A stretch of 64,000 bases of DNA from positions 2,046,001 to 2,110,000 of the forward strand of contig NZ_CP013070.1 of NCBI RefSeq assembly GCF_000264945.2. Reading direction: 5' to 3'. The notes beneath the pieces were generated by a model. That model did not search any database. It saw nothing but the letters and a program-made list of their open reading frames with translations, and was not told the DNA's origin. The stretch comes from Sphingobium indicum B90A. Lineage in GTDB: Bacteria; Pseudomonadota; Alphaproteobacteria; Sphingomonadales; Sphingomonadaceae. The translations under genes were made by a program, and so were the position numbers. Positions 19,437 through 26,602 of the stretch are shown one piece after another (the first letter of the stretch is position 1; every line of letters begins with the position of its first letter).

Positions 19437-20171
19437 TCAGGACCGCAGGGCGCAAGGCACGATGGAGGCGGGTTCGGGGCGGGCGGCGATGCGCTTGAAC
19501 CGGGCGAAATAGCCGCCGGCCGTCGGCTTGGGGATCAGTTCCTCCAGCCGGAAGCCCATGGCCGCCAGTTCGCAGGCCAGCAGGCGCGGCGGCGTTCCAT
19601 GCTGGTCGGTCGGGCGGTCGGCGTCGACCACGATCAACTCGCCGTCCGGCTTGAGCGCGGGACTCACATGCCAGAGAAAGGCGTATGGCTCCGCGATTTC
19701 ATGGTACATGTGGACCATGAGGATGCGATCGAAGCTGTTTTCCGGCAGCTTCGGATCCTCCGGCGCGCCGAGGCGGACGCTGACATTGCGCCAGTCTTCC
19801 CGGGTGATGCGGCGGGACAGCGCCTCGATCACTTCGGGCATGATGTCCTCCGCCAGCACGCGGCCATTGCTCCCCACCCTTTTCGCGAGGCGGACGGTAT
19901 AATAGCCCTCGCCCGCGCCGATGTCCGCCACGGTCATGCCGGGGCGGATGCCGGCGCGGTCCATGATATCCTCGGCCTCGTTCACCCGGTCGCGGGCTTC
20001 CTCGCTGGACCAGCGGGTGGAGACGATGGGCGCCACCGGCCGGTCGGCGCGGGGGAAGGCGCGGGCGCCTGCCGGGCGGTCGCCATTGCTGTCCGGCGAC
20101 AACGGGCCGCAGCCCGCCAGCAGGAGCAAGCATGCTGGCAGTGTTCCGGCCGCCAGCATCGGACCCTTCAT
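19437..20171 (-). CDS. Predicted lipoprotein with a class I SAM-methyltransferase fold
   Basis: 244 residues. The N terminus MKGPMLAAGTLPACLLLLAGCGPL is a lipoprotein signal with lipobox LLAG-Cys. After a linker comes a Rossmann methyltransferase domain: motif I VADIGAGEGYYTVRLA, acidic AEDIMPEV, and FDRILMVHMYHEI. Exported proteins of this COG4798-like group are known in proteobacteria, but how a SAM enzyme would work in the periplasm is unclear. The gene start overlaps the prfB stop by one base (TGATG), so it is translationally coupled to RF2. Confidence 0.8.
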   Translation of the reverse strand: MKGPMLAAGTLPACLLLLAGCGPLSPDSNGDRPAGARAFPRADRPVAPIVSTRWSSEEARDRVNEAEDIMDRAGIRPGMTVADIGAGEGYYTVRLAKRVGSNGRVLAEDIMPEVIEALSRRITREDWRNVSVRLGAPEDPKLPENSFDRILMVHMYHEIAEPYAFLWHVSPALKPDGELIVVDADRPTDQHGTPPRLLACELAAMGFRLEELIPKPTAGGYFARFKRIAARPEPASIVPCALRS

Positions 20172-21298
20172 CAGTCGACATCCTCCACATCGACCTTCTC
20201 GCCCGTCACCTTCTGCGACAGGGCGGCGGCCATGAAGGGGTCGAGCGCACCGTCCAGCACGTCGTCGGGCGAGGTGGAGGTGACGCCGGTGCGCAGATCC
20301 TTCACCAACTGATAGGGCTGAAGGACGTAGGAGCGGATCTGGTGGCCCCAGCCGATCTCCGTCTTGGCCTGATATTCGCCCGAAGCGGCTTCCTCCCGGC
20401 GGCGCAGTTCCGCTTCGTAGAGGCGCGCCTTCAGCATGTTCATCGCGGTGGCGCGGTTCTTGTGCTGCGACCGGTCATTCTGCGACGCGACGATGATGCC
20501 CGACGGAACGTGGGTGATGCGGACGGCGGAGTCCGTTGTGTTGACGTGCTGGCCGCCAGCGCCCGAAGCACGGTAGGTGTCGATCTTGAGGTCGCTTTCA
20601 TTGACCTCTATCTCGATATTGTCGTCGATCACCGGATAGACCCAGACGGACGAGAAGCTGGTGTGGCGGCGCGCCGAACTGTCATAGGGGCTGATGCGGA
20701 CCAGGCGGTGCACGCCGCTTTCGGTCTTGGCATAGCCATAGGCGTTCTCGCCCTTGAACAGGAAGGTGGCGGACTTGATGCCCGCCTGGTCGCCCGCCTG
20801 ATAGTCGACCAGTTCGACCTTGTAGCCGCGCCGTTCCGCCCAGCGGCGGTACATGCGGCTGAGCATTTCAGCCCAATCCTGGCTTTCCGTGCCGCCCGCG
20901 CCCGCGTGGATTTCCAGATAGGTGTCGCTGGCGTCGGCCTCGCCCGCCAGCAGCGCCTTGATCTTGTCCTCATCGGCGCGGTCGGCCAGCGCCTTCAAGG
21001 AGGCGATGGCTTCGTTCACCATGTCCTCGTCGCCTTCGGCCTCGGCCATTTCGATGAGTTCGGCGGTGTCGGTCTTCTCGCTGTCGATGGCGCGGGTCGC
21101 GCCGATGGCTGCGTCCAGCCGGGTGCGTTCGCGCATCACCTCCTGCGCTTGGCGTTGATTGTCCCAGAGCGTCGGGTCTTCGACGCGGGCGTTCAGCTCG
21201 TCGAGGCGGCGAAGGGCGCGGTCCCAGTCGAGGAAGCGCCGCAGCAGGTCCAGCGCGGCGTCGATGCGGTCGATATATTGCTGCGCTTCGGCGCGCAT
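20171..21298 (-). CDS. prfB: Peptide chain release factor 2
   Basis: 375 residues, decodes UGA and UAA stops. The catalytic GGQ is in RASGAGGQHVNTTDSAVRITH. The stop-codon recognition tripeptide, SPF in E. coli RF2, reads SPY here (VRISPYDSSARRHTSFSS). The frame is continuous through the region where many bacteria have a programmed +1 frameshift with an in-frame UGA, so there is no such autoregulation. The lipoprotein methyltransferase follows with a one-base overlap. Confidence 0.96.
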   Translation of the reverse strand: MRAEAQQYIDRIDAALDLLRRFLDWDRALRRLDELNARVEDPTLWDNQRQAQEVMRERTRLDAAIGATRAIDSEKTDTAELIEMAEAEGDEDMVNEAIASLKALADRADEDKIKALLAGEADASDTYLEIHAGAGGTESQDWAEMLSRMYRRWAERRGYKVELVDYQAGDQAGIKSATFLFKGENAYGYAKTESGVHRLVRISPYDSSARRHTSFSSVWVYPVIDDNIEIEVNESDLKIDTYRASGAGGQHVNTTDSAVRITHVPSGIIVASQNDRSQHKNRATAMNMLKARLYEAELRRREEAASGEYQAKTEIGWGHQIRSYVLQPYQLVKDLRTGVTSTSPDDVLDGALDPFMAAALSQKVTGEKVDVEDVD

Positions 21299-21457
21299 GG
21301 GTGGTCTCCAGAATGTCGGGGCGCCTGGCCTTCAGACGGGCAAACGCATCAAGTGCCTGCCCCTATCCGAGGGCGGCGGATTTGGGAAGATTCAATCCTT
21401 GCGCGGCCTGTGGAGAAGGAGTGGCTGGAATTGGCCATGAGCGGACATTAGTTTTCC

Positions 21458-21551
21458 GTCACCCCGGGCTTGATCCGGGGTCCCGCTTTCTTGTCTGAGC
21501 GCCCGCCTCGTCCAAGGCAGCGGGACCCCGGATCAAGTCCGGGGTGACGAA
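21458..21551. repeat. CCCCGG-CTTGATCCGGGG repeat (copy 1)
   Basis: Palindromic element running from CGTCACCCCGGGCTTGATCC to GGATCAAGTCCGGGGTGACG, the two ends complementary. Copies are at 26474-26568, 33620-33711 and 49811-49921. This copy fills most of the 335-bp gap between prfB and the lipoprotein gene. Similarity to the 26474 copy extends about 25 bp further left (TTGGCCA...GCGGACAT.AGTTT). Confidence 0.8.
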
Positions 21552-21633
21552 TAGGGTGAGCGGTGACGAATAGGGGAATGGCCGCTTTCCACCCAAATCA
21601 CACCCCGGCCAGCCCTGAACTCGACCGCGCCGC

Positions 21634-22176
21634 CTAACTGCACCGTTTCCGCGTCACCGCCCGGCCGTCGTCGATCACCGTCAATTCCCGCCCGCTGGCC
21701 GAGGGACGCAATTCCAGCTTCCGGTTCCAGCTCTGCCCTTCGCCGGTGAAGGCCGCGTCGATGCGAATGCGGCCGTCCGGGCCATGGGACACGCCGGTCG
21801 CCTTCCCCTCGCTCTCCAGGAAGACCAGGCTGGTGGGCGTGATCGTCAGTTCCAGTTCGGTCGCGCGGTCGGCGCAGCTTTCGTCCAGGCCCGCCCATCG
21901 CCCCTGCACGCTGGCGGGGATGGTCGACCCGACCGGCGCGGGGGAGGAAGGCATTTCCGGCGCGGGCTCCGCGGTCTGCATGCCGTTCGCGCCCTCCGGC
22001 ACCTGCTGGACCTCGTTCATCGCCTCATCGACGATATTGGTGGCGATGCCGGGTTGTTCGCCCGGCTTGTCGCCGCACGCCGCAAGGACGAGCAGCGGCA
22101 GGAGGATCATCGCGCGCATGGAAAGGAAACCGGCGTTGCGCCAATGGGTTCCGGCCTGCCCGCGTTCCTGCTTCAT
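21634..22176 (-). CDS. Hypothetical lipoprotein
   Basis: The mature part begins at a lipobox cysteine (MILLPLLVLAACGDKPG). It has a low-complexity Pro/Ala/Glu spacer and a C-terminal beta-rich domain (VQGRWAGLDESCADRATELELTITPTSLVFLESEG) that looks like a small secreted binding domain. I list the upstream start at 22176, which has an AAGGAG about 10 nt before it; the ATG at 22119 would give a tidier signal peptide but lacks a ribosome binding site. No specific function can be assigned. Confidence 0.7.
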   Translation of the reverse strand: MKQERGQAGTHWRNAGFLSMRAMILLPLLVLAACGDKPGEQPGIATNIVDEAMNEVQQVPEGANGMQTAEPAPEMPSSPAPVGSTIPASVQGRWAGLDESCADRATELELTITPTSLVFLESEGKATGVSHGPDGRIRIDAAFTGEGQSWNRKLELRPSASGRELTVIDDGRAVTRKRCS

Positions 22177-22367
22177 CCCTGCCGCACTCCTTCTCGACCA
22201 AGGGGGTTATGCCATGGCGCGCCGGAAATGGGCGGACTTTTCTTGTCCCGCGATCCGGCCGGTCCAATGGCGGACTTGCGCGCGGCGAACGTTGCAGTCA
22301 TCACCATGGCCGAAGGGATGGACTATCGCATGTCCCCCGCCCCACCGCCTGAAAGAAGAGGAAGCCG

Positions 22368-22904
22368 ATGATGAGAAGCCTGAACATCGCTCTCGCCCTT
22401 GCCGCTGCCGCCGTCGGTTCGCAGGGCGCCATGGCGGCGCTGGCCATCGGGGCCAAGGCGCCCGACTTCACCACCCGCGGCGCAATGGCGGGCAAGACCT
22501 TCACCCTGACTCTGTCGCACCAGTTGAAGCGCGGGCCGGTGGTGCTTTATTTCTTCCCCAAGGCGTTCACGCCGGGCTGCTCCGCCGAAGCGCGGGAATT
22601 CGCGGAGCATATCGAGGATTTCAGGAAGGCCGGCGCGACCGTCATCGGCATGTCGGCGGATCCGGTGGACGATCTGGTCGCCTTCTCCACCAAGGAATGC
22701 GCGGGCAAGTTCGCCGTGGCGTCGGCTGGTCCCAACATCGTGTCGGGCTATGACGTGGCGCTGAAGATGCGGCCGGGCATGACCGACCGCACCTCCTATG
22801 TCATCGCGCCCAGCGGCCGCATCGCCTTCGTCCATAGCGAGATGAACTATGCCGGCCATGTGAAGAGCACGCTGGCCGCCGTGGAGGCGATGAAGCAGAA
22901 ATAA
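22368..22904 (+). CDS. Periplasmic peroxiredoxin (AhpC/TSA, BCP-like)
   Basis: 178 residues with a cleavable signal peptide (MMRSLNIALALAAAAVGSQGAMA). Thioredoxin fold with the peroxidatic cysteine in FFPKAFTPGCSAEAREF; a second Cys (TKECAGKF, about 39 residues later) could act as resolving cysteine. It should reduce hydrogen peroxide or organic peroxides in the periplasm. GAAAGAAGAGGAAG upstream supplies the ribosome binding site. Convergent with the dienelactone hydrolase gene, which is also predicted to be exported. Confidence 0.9.
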   Translation: MMRSLNIALALAAAAVGSQGAMAALAIGAKAPDFTTRGAMAGKTFTLTLSHQLKRGPVVLYFFPKAFTPGCSAEAREFAEHIEDFRKAGATVIGMSADPVDDLVAFSTKECAGKFAVASAGPNIVSGYDVALKMRPGMTDRTSYVIAPSGRIAFVHSEMNYAGHVKSTLAAVEAMKQK

Positions 22905-22939
22905 GGCATCGGTTCAGGCCGGCCCCGGCCGAACGATCC

Positions 22940-23839
22940 TTATCCCTTCACATATTTGCCGAACCAGCCGAGCGTCGCGTCCCACGCGGCCTTGGCGGCG
23001 GCTTCGTTGTAGCTGGGGCGATAGTCGGCCATGAAGCCGTGGTCGGCGCCGGGATAGACGGTGATCGCATCCGGCGGCGACTTGCCCGCAATCTTCAGCG
23101 CGGCCTGCATCTTCTCGACATCGGACAGCGGGATGCCCTTGTCCAGCGCGCCATATTGGCCGAGCACCGGGGCCTTGAGCGCGCTCACCTGCTCGATGAC
23201 GCTGAGCGGCTGCAATTCGGTCTTGTCGCTGATCAGCCGGCCGTAGAAGGCGACGCCCGCGTCCAGTTCCGCGCTGTGGGCGGCGTAGAGCCACACCACT
23301 CGCCCGCCCCAGCAAAAGCCGGTGATACCGCGCCGCCTGCCGTCGCCGCCATGGCTGCCAGCCCAGGCATAGGTGGCGTCGATGTCCTTCAACACCTGCT
23401 CGTCGGACGCCTTGGACACGATGGTGCCGACCAGTTGCTTGAAATCGGCGACCTTGGTCGCGTCACCATGGCGGGCGAACAGGTCGGGCGCGATGGCATG
23501 ATAGCCCGCCTTGGCGAAGCGGCGGCACAGGTCGCGTATCCATTCATGCACGCCGAATATCTCATGCACGACGACGATGATCGGCGCGGCCTTGGCGGCG
23601 GCGGGCCGGGCGACGAAGGCGGGCATGGCGAAGCCGTCGCTCGCTTCGATCGACACCGCTTCCTCCTTCAGCCCCTCGCCGGAGGTCTGGACCGCGCTGC
23701 TGGACACGGGGCGGCACGCGGCGGCGAAACCGGCGGCGAACGCCCCGCCCACCAGCAGCTTGCGCCGGTCGAGGCCGGTCGAACCGATCCAGTTGCTGTC
23801 TTCGGGCAAACGTTCGGGCTGATCCTGTTGGTCGGTCAT
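22940..23839 (-). CDS. Dienelactone hydrolase family protein, Tat-exported
   Basis: 299 residues, alpha/beta hydrolase of the DLH type. The nucleophile is Cys in GITGFCWGGRVVW; the acid HEIFGVHEWIRD and the histidine GADHGFMADYRPSY complete the expected site. The N terminus LDRRKLLVGGAFAAGFAAAC carries a twin-arginine motif and ends in a lipobox-like Cys, so it is probably Tat-exported and perhaps lipidated. A true chlorocatechol pathway role is unlikely: no other aromatic degradation genes are near. Substrate unknown. Confidence 0.88.
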   Translation of the reverse strand: MTDQQDQPERLPEDSNWIGSTGLDRRKLLVGGAFAAGFAAACRPVSSSAVQTSGEGLKEEAVSIEASDGFAMPAFVARPAAAKAAPIIVVVHEIFGVHEWIRDLCRRFAKAGYHAIAPDLFARHGDATKVADFKQLVGTIVSKASDEQVLKDIDATYAWAGSHGGDGRRRGITGFCWGGRVVWLYAAHSAELDAGVAFYGRLISDKTELQPLSVIEQVSALKAPVLGQYGALDKGIPLSDVEKMQAALKIAGKSPPDAITVYPGADHGFMADYRPSYNEAAAKAAWDATLGWFGKYVKG

Positions 23840-23871
23840 GCGCGTCTCTCCTCAAGCCATGGCGGAAGAAC

Positions 23872-23961
23872 CTAGAGCCTTTTCACAATGAGCGAAAACG
23901 CTCTTGTCCTTTGATGTCGCATTTTCCGAGCCGTTGACCGTGAACGGTCAACTCGAAAATG
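23872..23961. repeat. Hairpin cluster, CTAGAGC-headed
   Basis: Two adjacent palindromes. The first is GAGCG-AAAA-CGCTC just after CTAGAGCC. The second, 23920-23961, has inner arms GTTGACCGT and ACGGTCAAC with a GA turn and outer arms CATTTT and AAAATG. The CTAGAGC head matches the heads of the palindromes at 12659, 43863 and 43925. No gene is visible in the remaining bases up to 24091. Confidence 0.6.
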
Positions 23962-24091
23962 CCCCAGCCGCGCACGAAGGTTGGAACTGGTTTTGCGCAT
24001 AAGGGTGCGCGACAGAAACGCGGCCTGCGCGACATGCATCCGATGCAAAGCAGCGTGCCACAGCCGCGCCCACGCCCGGAGCAGGCCATTT

Positions 24092-24523
24092 TCAACTCAG
24101 GAAATCCCCGCTCTCTATCCGCTCCAGCCCGGCGACGTCGCGATTGTAGATGTATGTCCACGCCTCCACCGGCCCATTTTCGCCGCGGACGGTCAGCCGT
24201 TCGCGGCGATATTCATGCGGCCGGGCGAAATGGGCGGCGCATTCCTCATAATCGTCGAGCGCGGCGAGAACCGCCCCCGGATCGGCCAGCGCGAACAGGT
24301 CGCCCGCCACGTCGCCGGCTTCGCCTGGCACGAAACCCGGATAGGCAGCCACGCGATAGAGCCCGCCTTGCGCCACAGCCGGGCCGACATGGCGCGCCGC
24401 ATCGCGCAACCAGCGCGCCATCGGATCGTCGCAGCCGGGCCGGAGCGTGCCATAGACGAAGAGGAGCGGCTCGTTCAGACAAACACGCTGCAAATATTCC
24501 TGACTTGCAGGAAATTTACCCAA
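24092..24523 (-). CDS. Gamma-glutamylcyclotransferase (AIG2/GGCT-like) family protein
   Basis: Fold signature LLFVYGTLRPGCDDP near the N terminus, then GGLYRVAAYPGFVPGEAGDVAGDLFAL, and the catalytic-type acidic residue in LDDYEEC. Family members release 5-oxoproline from gamma-glutamyl compounds or act on gamma-glutamylamines; the substrate is not known here. No ATG fits: the longest frame starts with TTG at 24523, and a second TTG at 24493 follows an AGGA, so the true start is uncertain within 10 codons. Divergent from the PspC unit. Confidence 0.8.
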   Translation of the reverse strand: MGKFPASQEYLQRVCLNEPLLFVYGTLRPGCDDPMARWLRDAARHVGPAVAQGGLYRVAAYPGFVPGEAGDVAGDLFALADPGAVLAALDDYEECAAHFARPHEYRRERLTVRGENGPVEAWTYIYNRDVAGLERIESGDFLS

Positions 24524-24540
24524 TTAACGGAAATTTTCCC
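24510..24540 (+). promoter_or_regulatory. Two tandem GGAAATTT-N2-CC sites, possible activator (UAS) sites
   Basis: GGAAATTTACCC (24510-24521) and GGAAATTTTCCC (24529-24540) repeat with a 19-bp period, about two helical turns. They lie about 85-115 bp upstream of the start site expected from the sigma-54-type promoter at 24598, the usual distance for enhancer-binding proteins. Confidence 0.45.
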
Positions 24541-24597
24541 ACCAATAAATGGCGGCCAGTTCGCAAAATCCCCTGAAATTCCGGTTGAAATCGAAAT

Positions 24598-24613
24598 TGG
24601 CACGGCTCCTGCA
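24598..24613 (+). promoter_or_regulatory. Sigma-54-type promoter (-24/-12)
   Basis: TGGCACGGCTCCTGCA matches the consensus TGGCACG-N4-TTGCA with one mismatch, and the invariant GG and GC are exactly 10 bp apart. It predicts a start near 24624 and a leader of about 46 nt ahead of the small membrane peptide gene. Confidence 0.6.
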
Positions 24614-24669
24614 ATCTTCCCGGCATCACGGCCGGACGGTCCGGCCAGGCACATATCAGGGAGTATATC

Positions 24670-24771
24670 ATGTTCGCCAAGCTGCAAACCGCCGCCTTCG
24701 CCCTTACCGGCGCCCTGCTGGTTTCCGCGATCTTCATCGGCGCCGCCGTTCCGGTCGCGCCGATCGCCTGA
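24670..24771 (+). CDS. Small membrane peptide, 33 residues
   Basis: ATG at 24670 preceded by AGGGAG with ideal 7-nt spacing. The product MFAKLQTAAFALTGALLVSA... is a single hydrophobic helix (about residues 7-31), ending VPVAPIA. It lies between the sigma-54-type promoter and the PspC gene, 30 nt before the latter. The length is similar to small stress-membrane peptides, but I know no named family. The very good ribosome binding site is the main support. Confidence 0.65.
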   Translation: MFAKLQTAAFALTGALLVSAIFIGAAVPVAPIA

Positions 24772-24801
24772 TCCCGTCGCATCTTCAGGAAGGCCAGATT
24801 C

Positions 24802-24987
24802 ATGAACAACAGCTTCACCCTCGACCGCCGCAATGGAAAGATCATGGGCGTGTGCGCCGGGCTTTCCAACCGCATTGGCCTGGATGTCACGCTGATCCGG
24901 ATCGCGCTCGTGCTGCTGACGCTGTGTGCCCTGGGTCCGGTCGGCGTCGTCGCCTATCTGCTGGCGGGATGGCTGGCGGAAGGTTGA
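24802..24987 (+). CDS. PspC domain protein
   Basis: 61 residues: LDRRNGKIMGVCAGLSNRIGLDVTLIRIALVLLTLCALGPVGVVAYLLAGWLA is a complete minimal PspC domain with one or two membrane passes. PspC proteins sense inner-membrane stress in the phage shock response and are often induced from sigma-54 promoters, as seems to be the case here. pspA, pspB and pspF are not in the window. It is followed by a strong hairpin terminator at 25006. Confidence 0.88.
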   Translation: MNNSFTLDRRNGKIMGVCAGLSNRIGLDVTLIRIALVLLTLCALGPVGVVAYLLAGWLAEG

Positions 24988-25005
24988 TCCAGTCCCGCGA
25001 TAATG

Positions 25006-25042
25006 AAAGAGCCGCCCGTGGCAATATCCAGGGCGGCTCTTT
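25006..25042. terminator. Bidirectional rho-independent terminator
   Basis: Perfect 12-bp stem AAAGAGCCGCCC / GGGCGGCTCTTT with a 13-nt loop. The stem itself ends in T runs on both strands. It lies 19 bp after the PspC stop and 42 bp beyond the stop of the small reverse-strand frame at 25084, so it can serve both. Confidence 0.8.
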
Positions 25043-25083
25043 CTATGTCCATGACGGACTTTTTGGATCGGGCCATGTTGCGC

Positions 25084-25167
25084 TCAGGCAAACAGCACCG
25101 AATAGAAGGTCAGCATCTGCGCGCCGACCGCAACCATAAGGGCAACGCCCTGAACCGTGTGTCGCAT
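25084..25167 (-). CDS. Possible 27-residue membrane peptide
   Basis: ATG at 25167 encodes MRHTVQGVALMVAVGAQMLT plus FYSVLFA, one hydrophobic helix. AGGA lies 8 nt upstream, and a strong terminator follows the stop, which is why I list it. No homologous family is known to me; it may be noise. Confidence 0.35.
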   Translation of the reverse strand: MRHTVQGVALMVAVGAQMLTFYSVLFA

Positions 25168-25291
25168 ATCATTCGTCCTGCAATCATTGTTCTTTATCGC
25201 CACCAAGGGCGAGCGGGCCTATGCGCCCGACATGCCATTGTAACAATCGCAAAGGACGGTTCCGCAGTTGCAGCAAATGCAACAGTCGATG

Positions 25292-26032
25292 TTACCGCAA
25301 AGCCACAATCATGGCCTGCGCCGCGGCGGGCGCCCGGACCTTCGCGCCGCTGATGAAAAAGGCGTAGACGTCGCCCCTGGCCGCCCGCTCGCGCGCCTTG
25401 TCCGCCCAGCCCTGGATCTCCTCCGCCGAGTAGCCGGTCGGCTCCTCCTCCCGCGTGCGCATCAGCCGGGCGTAGGAAAAGCCGACATCATGACCGTGGA
25501 GCGCGGGATATTCCGGATGGTCGGCATGCACCACGGCCGCTCCGGCCTTTTGGGCGAGGTCGAAAAAGGCCGGATCATCGAAGCTGCCATGCCGCACCTC
25601 CAGCGCATGGCGGAGCGGCACGCCGTCGACGCTGGCCGGCAGCAGCTGCAGGAAAGCCCCGAAATCCTCCGCATCGAATGTCTTGGTCGGCATGAACTGC
25701 CACAGGATCGGTCCCAGCCGGTCGCCCAGTTCGATCAACCCCTGGTTGACGAATTTGGCGATGGACTCGCCAGCTTCCGCCAGCACGCGCCGATTGGTGC
25801 AGAAGCGCGAGGCCTTGACGGCGAACTGGAAGCCCTCCGGAACGGCCTTCGCCCAGCCGGCGAAGGTCGCCGGCTTTTGCGTGCTGTAATAGGTGGCGTT
25901 GATCTCCGTCGCGGTCAGATGCTGTCCCACATAGGCCAGCTCGTCCTTCTGCCGCAGTCCTTCGGGATAGAAGGTGCCGCGCCACGGTTCGAAGACCCAA
26001 CCGCCGATGCCGACCCTGATCTTTCCGCTCAT
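25292..26032 (-). CDS. DUF72 domain protein
   Basis: 246 residues, TIM-barrel-like DUF72 family: N-terminal IRVGIGGWVFEPWRGTFYPEGL, core TEINATYYSTQKPATFAGWAKAVPEGFQFAVKA, LGPILWQFMP and ALEVRHGSF. The family is widespread, its function unproven; a link to nucleic acid metabolism has been suggested from gene neighbourhoods elsewhere. Transcribed alone; the 570 bp upstream contain only repeats. Confidence 0.88.
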   Translation of the reverse strand: MSGKIRVGIGGWVFEPWRGTFYPEGLRQKDELAYVGQHLTATEINATYYSTQKPATFAGWAKAVPEGFQFAVKASRFCTNRRVLAEAGESIAKFVNQGLIELGDRLGPILWQFMPTKTFDAEDFGAFLQLLPASVDGVPLRHALEVRHGSFDDPAFFDLAQKAGAAVVHADHPEYPALHGHDVGFSYARLMRTREEEPTGYSAEEIQGWADKARERAARGDVYAFFISGAKVRAPAAAQAMIVALR

Positions 26033-26341
26033 CCTGGACTCTCCTTTGCCGCCATCCTGATCGGCAAAGACGATCAGAGCCAGAGGGAAAAGCTGCCGGC
26101 GCCTGTTTCGGCCGACCCTTAATCAGGCGGCGACAGGAACCAAGAGCCATGTCAGCAAATCTGATCGAACCGCCGTCGCCTTCTTCCTCCACGAACAGGC
26201 ACCGCCCGTCCACCCCGCCACGCCGAGTGCGAATGGATGCGCCATCAGGCCGCCTTCGCCAGAGGAGAAGGGCAAATTCCGGATTTGCCTGACCAAGCGA
26301 CAGGGGCGGGGAGCGGACAGGCCCATTTCCTTGAAGCACAG

Positions 26342-26427
26342 CGTGCTCCTGCGGAGGCAGGAGCCCAGTTCGGAAGGTCCGATACCCCGCAGAGAGCCGG
26401 ACTGCGTCCCTGCCTTCGCAGGAACAC
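26342..26427. repeat. GTGCTCCTGCGAAGGCAGGAGCCCAG repeat (diverged copy)
   Basis: Starts GTGCTCCTGCGGAGGCAGGA and ends CCTGCCTTCGCAGGAACAC, a mutated version of the perfect inverted repeat at 47512-47577. With the next repeat it fills most of the 570-bp gap 26033-26602, in which I see no gene. Confidence 0.65.
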
Positions 26428-26473
26428 GGCGCGCCTGATAGCCGCAATTGGCCAGTTGCGGACATCAGTTTCC

Positions 26474-26568
26474 CGTCACCCCGGACTTGATCCGGGGTCC
26501 CGCTTTTCTTGTAAAACAGCGCCTCGACCAAGGCAGCGGGACCCCGGGTCAAGCCCGGGGTGACGAAT
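26474..26568. repeat. CCCCGG-CTTGATCCGGGG repeat (copy 2)
   Basis: Same element as at 21458, running from CGTCACCCCGGACTTGATCC to AAGCCCGGGGTGACGAATAA. It lies 35 bp beyond the mrcA stop. Copies 1 and 2 bracket the five-kilobase segment between prfB and mrcA. Confidence 0.8.
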
Positions 26569-26602
26569 AAGGGAACGTCCGATCCCCACCCCCAACCGCA
26601 GG

